Source: Mercurialis annua
Lineage: Eukaryota; Streptophyta; Magnoliopsida; Malpighiales; Euphorbiaceae
Length of the DNA stretch: 64,000 nucleotides
Direction of reading: 5' to 3'
Assembly (NCBI RefSeq): GCF_937616625.2
Contig: NC_065577.1
Span: forward strand, 11,263,001 to 11,327,000
A model generated the notes under the pieces. The model was not told where the DNA came from. It saw only the letters and a program-made list of their open reading frames with translations, and made no database searches. The stretch's first letter is position 1. Each line of letters begins with the position of its first letter. A program made the position numbers and the translations under genes. Shown here in pieces: positions 22,428-34,454 of this stretch.

Positions 22428-25400
22428 TATATAAAATTCGTCCTCGAATTTAAAACAAAAACAACCGACGAAAAACATAAGATAAAAAAACTACATATCA
22501 AACTGAATTAAACGCACATAATCAACGTAAAAACGCATAAACAAGATACTGAAGGTGAACAAGGACAACAATTATAACAATTCGGCATAACGAACTCTGT
22601 CTCTCAAGAATATTCCTCAACCAAGCAACCAACCCAAATTGTAATTATAGAAATTCCGTATTTAACGACCTAAGAACTTGCGTAAGCAAAACTCAACAAG
22701 TTCAATACCACCACTTGCATAAACCAAACAATCTCAGATTGTAACAAAAAGTATCAATACTAACTTCCACTTAACATAAAACGATAACGCTCTTTCTAGG
22801 TGAAATAAAACGAAGGAATACAAACTCTCGGACATAAAGCTAGACTGAAATACTTAGGATAATCAAGAACGTTCCTCGAATCGTTTTCAGTAATAACTCT
22901 CATCACAATTTCCACCCAAAGAAGGTCAACACAAGACGAACACGATAGAAACATATGGGGTATTACATTCTCCCCAACCTATGAAAATTCGACCTCGAAT
23001 TTTAAATCTGAAACTGATTCGCAGATTAAATTGTCACAACATTCGTATTCTAAGAAATTGGTGCTCCAACGATCACTTGATCAACACAAATGTGAGCAAT
23101 CAAAAATTATCCAACGAAGTTGGTTTCCAAAACTAGCTCGAATCTTTACGATTACAAAACTCATATCATCAAAGTTCAAGAACAAACTCGAAGTCCAAAC
23201 TATAGTTCTTACAACATCAACTCTAACATTTCAACCAGGAACATTGAATAACAAAAACTGATATTATATTGTGTTCCGAAACACTTACTCATTTGTCCAC
23301 TTATAACGAGTTCGACACCAAAATAATTGATAACAATACTCAATAACAACTAAATAATATTTCGGCCAAAAGAAAACTCTAATAGGATTATCTAGTCCAA
23401 CGATTAATACCAAGTTCAATAATACCATCAATTTCGTAAATCATAAAACGCAAAAACTCATATCGTTCAAAAGAATACGTGAACCTATCTCGTGATAACA
23501 GAATCCCCAGATTAGCCAGAAATAATCTCAATCATAATTATTCCTCCAATCATTAAAAGATAAACAACCCAAAATAGTCTAAGGTGAATAACCATCAACT
23601 TACATCCTAACTATATTTCACACACTTAAGTTTATTCCACACATAAAAGGTTCAATATCCGAACAAAACGATATCCAAATTTTCCACGATTAAACCCTCA
23701 ATTAATAGTATCGACCAGCCAACATTGTTGCCAAAACTCACCAAACGCGATTATCAATTTCTGAATCAACTAGCTCAAATAATCTAACCAAATTTAAATT
23801 CTCAGAATTACTCTAATCAACTCACTAAAACCTCGAATACAACGAGAGATCACTACGACCAATTCACCTCGACCGGACTGTTAGTTATGCTCAAACATTT
23901 TATATTCAAAAAATTTGACTTCTCTTTAAAAGACTATACGTCTTACACCTCGTTTTTATATTCAATAATCAAAATGCTTTACCGTCGAAAAATCATCAGT
24001 TTTTTAAACCCTTGAAAATTTTCAAATATATTCGCATTTTGAATTCACAAATTTTCCCTTACTTTTAAATACATTTGTAAATTTATGAAACAGTTCAACT
24101 GACAAATTTATGTTCTCTTTAATCAAACTTGCTAAAATAAATTTATCTCCTTCTCGAAAATACAGAAACCGTGGAAAAATCCTTCGTATTAAAATGCACA
24201 TTGATGTTTCAAACATCCAAAATTTAAATCGCTTTCCAAATTTTACTCTCATACAAAAACATAATTTGAAGAAATCGTTTAAACAAAAAAATTAATTATT
24301 CCTTTAAATCAAATTTGATAAAATTTCTTCCTTTCCTCAGAAGGGTAAAATTAACAATGCAATTCTCTTTATTTATGAAAACCCCTTATATCCATATACC
24401 AAAATACTTGGACAAAATAAAATTTGAAAAGACAAGTCCCTTTTAAAAACGCAGTGTACACACATGAGCATAACCAATATCCTTAATCCACAAATCCTTA
24501 AATCACAAATCGGAAACAATCACGAAAACTTTCTAATCTGAATCTAACCACTCACTGCACTTGGTACAACTATATCTCGAGTGCAAACCTCAAAACCATA
24601 TTTATTTTCTATGAAACACAAGATTCTGACAAAACAGACTAATCCATTACAACGCAATCGTCCAAAATGCATCATCATCATCACAGAGAATTTGTCTAGC
24701 TACCTTCCGATAACAGTTTCAAAATCATTTGAAATCCAACAACTTTATAAATAAGTTTATCACAATGTGATTCGCGAGCTCGTTTTAAAACATCATTCTC
24801 AAAATACTTTATCAATAAAATCCATTTTACATAATTGTGCGCAAGGGTGATGACATCTCTCATCCCCAAAGAGTTGCATCCAACCTTGATCATTTCTATG
24901 CACGTGATGAATGTACTATTATGCATGTATCAAATTTTTTTTTCTTTTATTTAGTGAACATACTTAGTGCTCAATGAAATCCTATTCGTGACATTCAAAA
25001 TGCATGTTCATGATATGTCTGGGCACAATTACGTGTTGAAAATATTTCAAATATTTTTTTTAAAAATAAACCTTTGAAATCAATTCCTCAAAAATATTTG
25101 CTAGACGTTACACTCTGTGAGATGTGCACTCAATAACCTCAAAATATTTTTCAAACTCCATACTTGTAATATACCGAAATTCGATGTTATATAGCAACTC
25201 AACCTAATAATTTTGTTACAACTCTTCAGTAAAAGTATCCAACTAATTTCAACCCAAATGAAACTTATACTCAATGAAAATAACACATCACATACGTTCC
25301 TACGAAACCTACCGCCAGCTCCCGCATCACATCATTAACTTGATGAAAACATCAGTGTATTAATACACCGCTCTATGTTTTTGGCCAGAATTTCCAATAT

Positions 25401-27114
25401 CCTTATTAGGATAATCAGAAACCATCAACCATTTCAGGGGAATACTCCCCTCGTCTTCCTCGATATCCAAACCCAAAGGTTTCGATCCACGAAACAAACA
25501 GCAAAACCCCGCGCAACCCAAAAACGAACAAGGAAAACAGGGTCTAAACAAAGTTCTTACACAAAGGTCAAGACCATACATCGAGGTAAGCCAACCATGA
25601 CCACATGATTAAATCATCTCACGTGCTGCTCCGCACGAAGAGACAAAACACAAACAATCAACTTAGTCCAACAGACAAGCGAGTTATACAACGCAAGCTA
25701 TTTCCAAAAGATACCAAATCTATAAATCATAAACCACGTAAGTATGCCATTCAGCAAAAACAACTCAATCATTCTTAAAGACAAATATCAAGACATGCTA
25801 TAAACAAGCTTTGAATTTCATAACAAACTCACCCTGTAATAATTCATCTTTCAAGAGTACGCTTCAAAATTCATTTTGAAATTTAAAGTCAACCACAAAA
25901 CTTCCAAATTTTTGTTGAGTCCCACTGTTAAAACAAAATCAATATCCGTAAAAGTCTCTTCTTATAAGTCAATTTCTTTGAAAAGAATACCCAAGTATCT
26001 CAATCCATGAAACCATCGAGTTAGCCGAGTCATTACAACTACCAAGCTCAACTCCTAAATTTGGGTGACCCAAGTCAAACCCAAAACAACCGATTATTAA
26101 ATGTAATCAAAACATTTGTAAATCCGAGAAAATATACTCAAATAAAATTTCCATACTTTCAAAATTAGGAGCTCAACATAACCCAACCGTTAACCATCAA
26201 TTCAAAAACTCAAGTGAGAAATCTTTAATCCCAAACAACCACTTCGTAAATCCCAAAAAAAATCAAAATGTTGACATACTACAACATGGTCAAATAACTT
26301 CAACGTTAAATTCTCAAATCAATGATTCATCTCTTAAAAATATCTTTTTGAAATCATCGTTTGTTAACACTAAACCAAATATTATATTTCAAAACACAAG
26401 AAATTTCTTTTTTACTGGCCACTTAACCAAAAGCAAACCTTTAAAGAATTAAAAGTCAAACTTCTCTTATGGTTCTGTGTTGAAACACAAATCAGATAAA
26501 ACAATACTCTCAATGAAAATCTTTAAAACAACATGTGGTCAAACAATGTATGACCACCAAAACACGTTTTAAAGTTTAACCCAAAATCTCTTTAATATAA
26601 AAAAAGACAAGGCTAACTCCCAACATACGATCACATTTAAAATCAACCATCGCGGCCAAAGTCAAGATGTACTTTATTAATAAGGCATAAGCAATTCAAC
26701 GCATCATGTAAAATAGCCGTAACCATACCATATACTCAAAATTATATCAGGTATAAGCACCAAAATTAATCAAACAACATCATACCCGAGTATGAGTTTT
26801 AGAAAAACTTACCAACCTAAGATTTCCCGAGAAATCAAAAGTAATTATAATCACCCAAGTGAAATAACCTCAACATGATAAAACACAGCAAATAACATCC
26901 AAGTGAAATTAATTATCAATCATAGCAGCAACACTAAATAATGACTGACACACATCACCTATAGGATGTAGGCTGAAAGTTTGAAAACAAAAGATGACGT
27001 TTCAAAAGACAAGACACGAATCCTAATTCCGCAGTAGTTCCTATGACACGACATCACTTATCATGCCAACCTAATAAACACATAACATGCATAAGGCCTT
27101 GGTTTGAAACCAAA
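22428..27114 (-). other. Non-coding interior of the LARD-like element
   Basis: No ORF over about 80 codons and no gag, protease, RT, RNase H or integrase motif on either strand that I could see. At 22966-23010 a second block (GGTATTACATTCTCCCCAAC, then a CGACCTCGAATTTT-like block) repeats the arrangement at the real LTR/polypurine junction. This suggests an internal relic of another LTR boundary. The rest is AT-rich and featureless. Confidence 0.7.
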
Positions 27115-27126
27115 GCTCTGATACCA
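27115..27126 (-). other. Primer-binding site (initiator tRNA-Met type)
   Basis: The minus strand reads TGGTATCAGAGC, the canonical plant retrotransposon PBS complementary to the 3' end of initiator tRNA-Met, four bases inside the 5' LTR. It sets the element's orientation. Confidence 0.92.
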
Positions 27127-27130
27127 AGTT

Positions 27131-27965
27131 TGTCACGACCCATTTTCATGAATCGCGACCGGCGCTAGGGTATGGGTATGGTTGTACCGAAACCCGTAGA
27201 AAGTCTTGCGGATAACATACATTAATCATATAAAACATTGTACCTGCATAAAACCACATGCTCGGGGGCAACCGAGACTCCAACCTAGTATAGCATTTTA
27301 TATGTACAACATATAAATAATAAATGCTCGGTCAACTCCGAGTCTCTAACACGGCATAAATATTAAATAACCAAAGTTAATATAATAATACCAATCAACA
27401 AATAATCCAATTGAGTTAATCTGACAACAAGTACTACAACAAGTAAGACTTCTAATTACTACTGCGGTCTAAGAGTAAAATCACTTCAATAACTTTAATA
27501 AAATAAAGTAAGACCTCTGAGGAAATAAAGAATCGGAGACCAGTTGACCCGCTCAAATCATAACCCTAGAAAAATTGGGAAAACATCGGGGTCAGATATA
27601 CTGAGATGAGTTCATACAACTATTTACATTTATTAAGTGAAAACCTTTAAAAACCTTAAAATATTTGTAAAGCAATTTATCATTATGGATAAGCATTGAA
27701 ACCCTAAACCACAAATATCTAAATCCAGTTGTCGTGTCGGTGAGACGTATCTCCATAATCGATCCCCGACTATCACTCAAATAAAATATGTGAGTCCCAG
27801 GAGACGTATCTTCCACCAGCGCCCTCACTAAGGCGAGACGTATCTCAAACCTACCTCAATACCATATGATCATATACCGGTGCACACGCAGTCTCGATGA
27901 TGCCCATCGAGTAGCCCGTTCCAATCCAAATCCATAATGTCGAAAACAGTTCGAAAGCTGTATAT

Positions 27966-28019
<54 letters not shown>

Positions 28020-29537
28020 AAAATACAATTTACTTAATAAAGCGGTAAATAGCGATATAAACTCACTGCTTGCTAATCCACGTGATAACCTGGCAAGAAA
28101 TCTAATCCTGATTCGTCTCCGAAGCACGAATGGTCGATGAGTCTAGACAAAGTATAAATAATAATTAAAAACATACCCTAACTCTAGGGAGTACTAGACA
28201 CCATGTAGGACTAGCACACGTAATAACAAGCTAACGTATAACCGAACACATAAGGTTCATACGCATCCAAACCATACTAACACAAGTATGTTAAACTTCT
28301 TTTAAATGAACCAAAAAAGATTAAATCATACATTTAAACGTTAAACTCAGATTTGAAACAAGATACAAACCACAACTTAACCACAACATGAACTTGACTA
28401 CTAAAGTGAAACAACACAAATAAAGTAGTTCACAACCAAGCAATGCCAACATGCCAATAATGATGCAAAACAGTCCCAATACGATTATGGACATCAACTG
28501 TATCATTGAAGTGTACTCAACATATAAACAAGGTGAAATCATGCATTTACAAGCCAACCAATCATCCTATAATTTACTAAGCATGCCCAAAGATGTAACA
28601 TTGATTCAAACACATAAGATCAGCCTTTAATAAGAATTTCCAGCCCTCTTTTACATTGATAAAACAGCGAATTAACCAAGCCATAATCATACGAACAACC
28701 TAGCACCTTAACCCAATAATCAACATTTAAATCTAAATGTTATAGCTTGATAATTCAATCGTAAACACCCTATTACAGATTAGGCTAAGCTTTTCAGAGA
28801 TCAAATCAGCCACAACATAGGTACAACACAATAGAACACAATCTATCGAATTAGCACGCGAATCTCTACGCAAAAACTTAAAGGATTGCAACACATACCG
28901 TAATGAATCGAGATCGGCGTAAGAATCGAAAGGAAACAGCAAATCAATATCCATAATACGCTGGAAAAAGGTTTGAATAAGTTAAGAGCCGATTTACGCG
29001 ATAAGGAATAGATTAATCGAAGAAAAGAGTATTAGAATCGCTTACCGAATGATTAAACCAAAGGGAATGAAGGAAAATAGAGTATCTCAGATGCTAGGGC
29101 GGCTCTAGGGTTTTAGAAAAGTGAAAAATTAGGTTAGGTCGAGTTAAGGATCTATTTATAGGTCAAAATATCAAATCTGACAGAGGGGCACGATGGGAGG
29201 CGCGATGGACCCATCGTGCCTTCCGTCGTGCCTTCCTAAGAAAAATGGAAAAAATGCCTAGGGCACGATGCGAGGCGCGATGGACCAATCGTGCCTTCCT
29301 CAGCAGCATGGAAATAAGCCTAGGGCACGATGGCAGGCGCGATGGACCCATCGTGCCTTCCATCGTGCCTCCCTGCACAAAGCTATAAAAATACAAAAAC
29401 TTGCATAAGGCCCAACGGCAACGACGGACCAAACCCAAAGTATAACATGGAACACACGGAGCCTAACGAACACCAAAACCGATCAACACGGTGACAGAAC
29501 AACGCCGAAACCAAACGGAAAAATACGGGATATCACA
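27131..29537 (-). repeat. 5' LTR of the LARD-like element
   Basis: 2407 bp. Relative to the 3' LTR it has a shorter TA tract, scattered substitutions and a small deletion in the second hairpin repeat (about 29285). Hairpin cluster at about 29185-29370; TATA box (minus) at 29160-29152. Confidence 0.93.
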
Positions 29538-30547
29538 CTTCATTTGATTACCAATGGGAACAATAGGTCCGGTTTCTACGGAGTTACCTTTCAAGTGGAA
29601 GGAAAAATTTACAAGTTAACTCCTATGGAAATTGATGAGTGCTTTGGCTTTGAGGAAGGGCATGAAACAAGTTACTTACGGGTTGAAGGGTTTCATGCCA
29701 ATGAGTTTTGGGTGGAGATAAGTACGGATGGGCGACATGATCCAAGAACCGCCATTGCCAAATCCATCTCCACTCTTCCATTGTTTGTCTTTCATCGCAT
29801 CATCACCTACTCGATTAATGGCCGTCATGAAGGTAATGAGAAAGTTCCTATCAAAGATCTTATTTTCTTATGGTGTGCGGTTCGTGGCACCAAATTTTCA
29901 TGTGCTCGCTATTTCATGGAGCACCTTGTAAGTCGCGGCAAGAAAAGAAGTAATATTCGAGTGGGTTCTTTCATCACCGCTATGGTCAAGAAAGCCAAAG
30001 CTTATACTCCCGCTCTTCGCCAAAGACATGGCGCGGTCATTGCTTGGAACAAGTCATTCCTCGATCTTGACTACTTTGCACATCGAGTCAATGCCTTCAA
30101 CATAGTGGGAGAGCACTATGAGTATTTGTATGGAGCAAGAACCATACCTCATGAAGTTACTCGCCTTGCACGGAAAAGGCAACGCCAAGGGCAAGTTGGA
30201 GGACCGGTTCAACCAGATGTTTTGGAAGCGGAATTGGAAGAAGCTATGGAAGCCCTTCAACACGAACAAGAGCCCGTCTACCAAGGTCTGAACAGTAATC
30301 CCCAATGGATGCCTCCTCCCGGTCAAAGCACCGCCCAAATGCTCGGTTTACTTTATGCTCAAAATGAGCAAATGCTTGGGCGGATGTCTCTTATGGATGA
30401 CCGTTTCGGGCGGATTGAACATGACCTTAGTGACTTGAGAGGGCGTTTTTATGCTCAATACCCAATTTCTCCGGGTCATACTCCGGTACTTGAAGAAGTG
30501 TTTGATGATGTTGACGAAGAGGATTGACCATTTACATCTCATTCATC

Positions 30548-31056
30548 TCATGCATTTTCAAGTCTTATGCTTCAATATATCTTTTCGCATGTTGCTTTCA
30601 TTGTCAAACATGCCTTGTAATTCCTACCTTGTTGAGGATTACATATCTTTATGTGTTTATATTTTCTTGCAAGTCTTGTATTGTCCATTTTCTTCCATAT
30701 AAGTGTTGGTGCTACTTTGGTTAATATCTAGTTTATTATTTATATTTCTTTGATTCCGTGTTTCTATCTCCTTTTAATTCCGCATTTACTTAACTTTGAT
30801 CTCTATGCATTAATTCTTTTTGTTTTTGACAAAGGGGGAGAGATATTTGCACTTCTAAAATTGTTTTTCTCATATCTCTCAAAAATTGCAAAGTTTGAGA
30901 AAAAGACTAAGTTTTGAAAACCATTTTTATTTTTATGCTTGTCTCAATTTAGTTTAACTTTGAGTGCATAAAGTGAGGGGGAGCCAAAGTTTATTTGAAC
31001 TCCCACAAACTTAGCCTTTTGATTAAATTGATTGTCAAAATCAAAAAGGGGGAGAT
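30548..31056 (+). other. Sirevirus multiple polypurine-tract region
   Basis: Non-coding stretch with three purine tracts: AAAGGGGGAG at 30831-30840, GAGGGGGAGCC near 30975-30985, and AAAGGGGGAGATTG ending at the LTR (31044-31056). Repeated tracts of this kind before the 3' LTR are a described Sirevirus hallmark. Only the last one adjoins the LTR. Confidence 0.8.
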
Positions 31057-31393
31057 TGTTGGACCAAGTCCCATTGGAACCCTAATTTTGAGTTTGACAA
31101 TCAATTTAAAGAGCCTAATCATGTTTATTAGTGTGTAGGAACATATAGAAACCATCACGGGTCGAATCAGAGCTTTCTAGCGAGAATCGAAAAATCGGAT
31201 CTCAAACTAGTTCCAGTAGGAAATCACGCCCGAGATGCCCTTTCCATAGCGGGCGCGACATATAAATCTCGGGCGCTACAAAAGTAATCTCGGGCGCGAT
31301 AAGACAGTCAACTAAATCCTTTTTAAGTCTGACTTGATATCTCGGGCGCGACATATGCATCACGGGCGCTATGCATATGACCGTTGAAGGCCC

Positions 31394-32907
31394 TGTTAGT
31401 GATATGCACTAGGTCAATCATGTTTGACCATGTTTTGACTTTATCATTTTATTATTTATTGATTGGCAGTTTTTATCATTTTATATTAATGATTAAAATA
31501 CTTGAATGGTTAATTCTTTCTAAGGTCATCGAGTATGTGACTTGATAGTAGAACCCTTAGGTTTAATAAAAGAATTATATACCATCTATCCCTAGTCTTA
31601 ATAGAACATTGAGACTAGTATGATGTTGACTGATGATTATGTTTTACTAATCATGTATATGAGATATTAAGTCAAATCATAGGTGCTATTTGAGAAATAA
31701 GGCACTGGATGACCCACTGTGAGAATACTACATAGATCACTGTCATAAGTAATTCTCATTACAGTTCTATTAGTATAATCCTTTGACCTTGAAATCATCA
31801 TGGATTTCTACATAGCTATTTCATATTTTGATACAGTCTTACATTATCTTTAACAGGATAATGGAATAGATTGTCATTGGATATGAAAGTAACTATGTGA
31901 GAAATGTGAGTGACTGAGAAGGAATTTGTCCCTCATTTATTTGAGTAAGATATCTATGGGCCCCTTGAAGAAGATAGACTGAAGTAAATGCATGGCCATG
32001 CTAATTGATAAGAAGTTATCATTTTCAGTCTACTTAGAGTCAAGAAACTAATGATTGAATGTTATAAGGATGACATAACTATGCCTTATATTCAATCTGG
32101 ATATCGAGAGATAAAGGGATTAAAATATTATTGTAAATGGTTAAATCGGATTATCGATATTCATATAACTTGGGTAGTCATAATATCTTGCTAGAGGCCA
32201 CTTATGACTTGTGGGCTGAAATAGGGATTTCGAGCCTACTGCCAACGTTATATGAACCTACAGGGTCGCACACTAAGAACAGGCCCAAAACAGTTATGGG
32301 TTGTACCCAAGGTAATTAAGTGATTAATTATATATATATATATAATTCGTAATATATATATATATATTAATAAATATATATATTAATTCGAAATTTAAGG
32401 ATAAGTGTTTTCCTTAATTTATTATTTTTTGGAAGATAATAAATATAGTAATTAATATATATGGATAATTATCAAAAAGGAGTTTTTGATAAACATAAAC
32501 TTGTAGAATTGCAATGAGATTGAAATTCGAATTTGTCTCAAACCCTAGTGTTATTTATCACTATAAATACTCATTAAGCAGTTGGTTTGAGAATCACGAA
32601 ATTCATTATTCACTAAATCACTAAAATTCGAAATTGCTTGTGAAGCAATAGTGCTAGCACACAAGCACTAGTTTTGGCTAAGGTCTGTTCGTGTGGATAC
32701 TCGTAGAGGACGCGTTCTTTTGGAGGCGTTTCTGATCCGAGGCCAGGTATCACCAAAGTGAACCACCTCCTTCCTTCCTACATTGCTGTTGAATTCGACA
32801 TACAAGTAAGTAATTGTTCTGTTTAATTCGAATTACATGGATCTTGGTTTGGGTTTTTAGATAAATTTTTGAAATTCCGCTGCGTTATGAACCAATAAAA
32901 CCCAACA
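31394..32907 (+). mobile_element. Solo LTR (Copia-like), 1514 bp
   Basis: Begins TGTTAGTGATATGC and ends AAACCCAACA, the TG...CA form of an LTR. A perfect 5-bp target duplication GGCCC flanks it (31389-31393 and 32908-32912). It contains AT tracts near 32330-32390 and no internal domain. Formed by recombination between the two LTRs of an element inserted in the Sirevirus LTR. Assignment to Copia is by general look and is tentative. Confidence 0.88.
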
Positions 32908-33066
32908 GGCCCAACGGCTATTTTAGAGCCTCCCTCTCCTTGCCTGACAAGTGGCCTTCAACCATTGGCTGAATTCTTGAAGTTTGTAAATCTCGGGCGC
33001 GACAGAGTCTGTTTCAGCACAAACTTGAGCTTTCTTCTAGAAGCTTCAAGAGTTTGTTGTTGGGGT

Positions 33067-33074
33067 TATAAATA
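33067..33074 (+). promoter_or_regulatory. TATA box of the Sirevirus right LTR
   Basis: TATAAATA followed by CCCC, after the CG-rich motif cluster. It mirrors the box of the internal promoter at 19547-19554. Confidence 0.6.
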
Positions 33075-33515
33075 CCCCTTGTCTACCTCATTTATGAGGT
33101 TAGACACTCCAGCAACAACAAACATACTCAAGCATTCAATTTATTCTTTCTACATTTATTGTGCATCAATTATTGATTGTTTACCTCTTTTGTTGATTGA
33201 TTAATCATTGTGATTCAATCATTAGTATTATAGGTTTGTGTTTGTGTTTGTCCTTAGAAAAGCATTTTGTGAGTTTGAGATTATCTCTTGGAAATCTCTT
33301 TTGTAAAGTTTGTGTTTAGCTTTAAAGCACAATCCATTAGTGAATTCTAAAATCTCAATCTTTGATTGAGTAGTGGAGTAGGATTGATTTGTAATCCGAA
33401 CCACTCTAAATTGCTCTCTTCTCTTAAACTCCTACTAAATTTTAATTACTCACTAAACCTTATTCACCCCCCTCTAAGGTAGATATTTAGGGATTTCAGA
33501 AGTGCTGTAAACCTC

Positions 33516-33893
33516 ATGACAAATGTTGCATATAAGATGCTTGGTGGAACCGCATCAAGGTTACGCCGAGTTCTGATCCCACTATCAGGACTCGGTGGCC
33601 CCTCCATCAACCCGCTAGGAGCAGTCTCACTGGAAGTCATAATCAACCCGGAAAGGGGAATTAACAAGAAGGCCATGTCACTATTCAACATAGTGGACAT
33701 GGAACTAACATACAACGCCATCCTTGGAAGACCCTTCCTCCATGATTCCGCTGCAGTAACCAGCATAAGAGCATTAGCAATGAAAGTACTAACTGAGAAG
33801 GGAGTGGTGACATTGAGAGGTGACCAAAACATCGCCAAAACATGCTATAACAAATCCGTTATAGATCTCCAAGAGAGCAAGGCAGAGAAGTAA
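33516..33893 (+). pseudogene. Gypsy aspartic protease C-terminal fragment
   Basis: Encodes the part of the retroelement protease after the catalytic D-N/T-G/S site: a PLSGLGG loop, VSLEVIINP, then FNIVDMELTYNAILGRPFL, matching the conserved YNAI-[IL]GRP block of plant Gypsy proteases. The catalytic Asp-containing N-terminal part is missing at the junction with the Sirevirus. Ends with a normal stop, after which there is no pol reading frame. Confidence 0.75.
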
Positions 33894-34126
33894 GAAGAAT
33901 AGAGAAAGAAAAACGACCCATCGCTAGTAAAGATTTTATGTCTTACCCGATGGTGTTACAACTATCTTTTATATTTTGTAAGCAGTTTTCAAATCAATAA
34001 AGTTCAATTTTGCTACTATGTGATTGGCCAAAAGCGATTAAAAAGAAGAATCGGAAAAGAAAGCAAAAAACAAAAATTGAAATCCATCATTAATCATTAA
34101 ATCAAAGGCAAAAAAACAATAAAAAT

Positions 34127-34270
34127 TGAGTTTAGATTAACTCAAACAAGGCGAATCGCTAAAATAAGAGTTTAGATTAACTCAAACAAGGAAAAACGCC
34201 GAAACAAGAGTTCGGATTAACTCTCAAGGCAAAAAATGTCACCATAGAGTTTAAATTAACTCTAAACTAA
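34127..34270 (+). repeat. Short tandem repeat (about 50-60 bp units)
   Basis: Three to four imperfect copies of GAGTTTAGATTAACTC followed by AAACAAGG...CG-rich linkers. Each copy includes a small inverted element (GAGTT...AACTC). Confidence 0.75.
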
Positions 34271-34454
34271 AATACAACACGACTCGGAAAACACCAAGAA
34301 ATCCAACTCATACAAGTTATAGAAGAACAAATCAAAGCAAAAGTAAAGCAGACATTCGATTCAATATTGAGGGAATAGAAATATATTCATAAATCAAAAT
34401 TATAAAAAACGAGACTACCAGTCTCAAACAAATAACGGCAAAAGCCAAAAGAAA

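Larger units (their letters stand above)
19982..29537 (-). mobile_element. Full-length non-coding LTR retrotransposon (LARD-like, Tekay-type LTRs), 9556 bp
   Basis: Two ~2.4-kb LTRs (19982-22415 and 27131-29537) start TGTCACGACC and end GGATATCACA as written on plus. A perfect 5-bp target duplication CTTCA flanks the element (19977-19981 and 29538-29542). A primer-binding site complementary to initiator tRNA-Met adjoins the right LTR, so that LTR is the 5' one and transcription runs on minus. The 4.7-kb interior has no gag or pol ORF, which defines a large retrotransposon derivative needing proteins in trans. The LTRs differ by roughly one base per hundred by eye, so the insertion is fairly recent. 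Confidence 0.9.
19692..30527 (+). pseudogene. Env-position ORF of the Sirevirus, split by an LTR-element insertion
   Basis: Two coding segments, 19692-19981 and 29543-30527, are separated by a 9556-bp insertion with duplicated CTTCA. Across the insertion site the frame is continuous, so the pre-insertion ORF would have had 424 codons. It lies between RNase H and the 3' LTR, where Sireviruses often carry an env-like gene. The protein resembles the Athila-ORF1 / plant retrotransposon accessory-protein family (a conserved DLIFLWCAVRG-type helix followed by SFITAMVKKA). It also has a Gln/Glu-rich stretch and an acidic C-terminus (VFDDVDEED). I see no signal peptide or membrane segment, so an envelope function is not supported by the sequence. 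Broken as it stands. Confidence 0.7.
16499..33498 (+). mobile_element. Sirevirus-like Copia element with inverted-repeat ends (palindromic element, with nested insertions)
   Basis: The plus-strand part has the C-terminal half of Copia reverse transcriptase, RNase H, an env-position ORF, three GGGGGAG tracts and a right LTR starting TGTTGGACC (31057). The left end (16499-17950) is an inverted copy of the right end (30548-33498 without the nested solo LTR), joined to the RT gene at 17943-17950 over the shared octamer ATGCATGA. The 5' LTR, gag, protease, integrase and RT N-terminus are absent. Both outer termini are the same LTR end (TGAAATCCC / GGGATTTCA). The flanks ATATA and GAAGT do not match, so there is no simple target duplication. 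Multiple polypurine tracts and an extra ORF after pol are known Sirevirus traits. Confidence 0.75.
31057..33498 (+). repeat. Right (3') LTR of the Sirevirus, interrupted by a solo LTR
   Basis: Starts TGTTGGACCAAGTCCC and ends GGGATTTCA. Without the insert at 31394-32907 and one copy of its target duplication it is about 0.92 kb. Clustered ATCTCGGGCG(C/A)GA motifs at 31220-31380 and 32990-33003 precede a TATAAATA box at 33067-33074. Confidence 0.85.

Noticed and set aside
20443..22478. Minus-strand ORFs of 70-150 codons in the LARD LTR
   Set aside because: They are repeated in both LTRs, have low-complexity or hairpin-repeat content and show no protein family. They are chance frames in an LTR.
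22428..27114. Degenerate gag-pol in the LARD interior
   Set aside because: I looked for RT (YxDD), RNase H, integrase (HHCC/DDE) and zinc-knuckle motifs and found none. A profile search of six frames would be decisive.
19692..30527. Naming the Sirevirus extra ORF an envelope glycoprotein
   Set aside because: No signal peptide or membrane helix is visible. Only its place after pol suggests the env-like label, and its sequence looks like an Athila-ORF1-type accessory protein.
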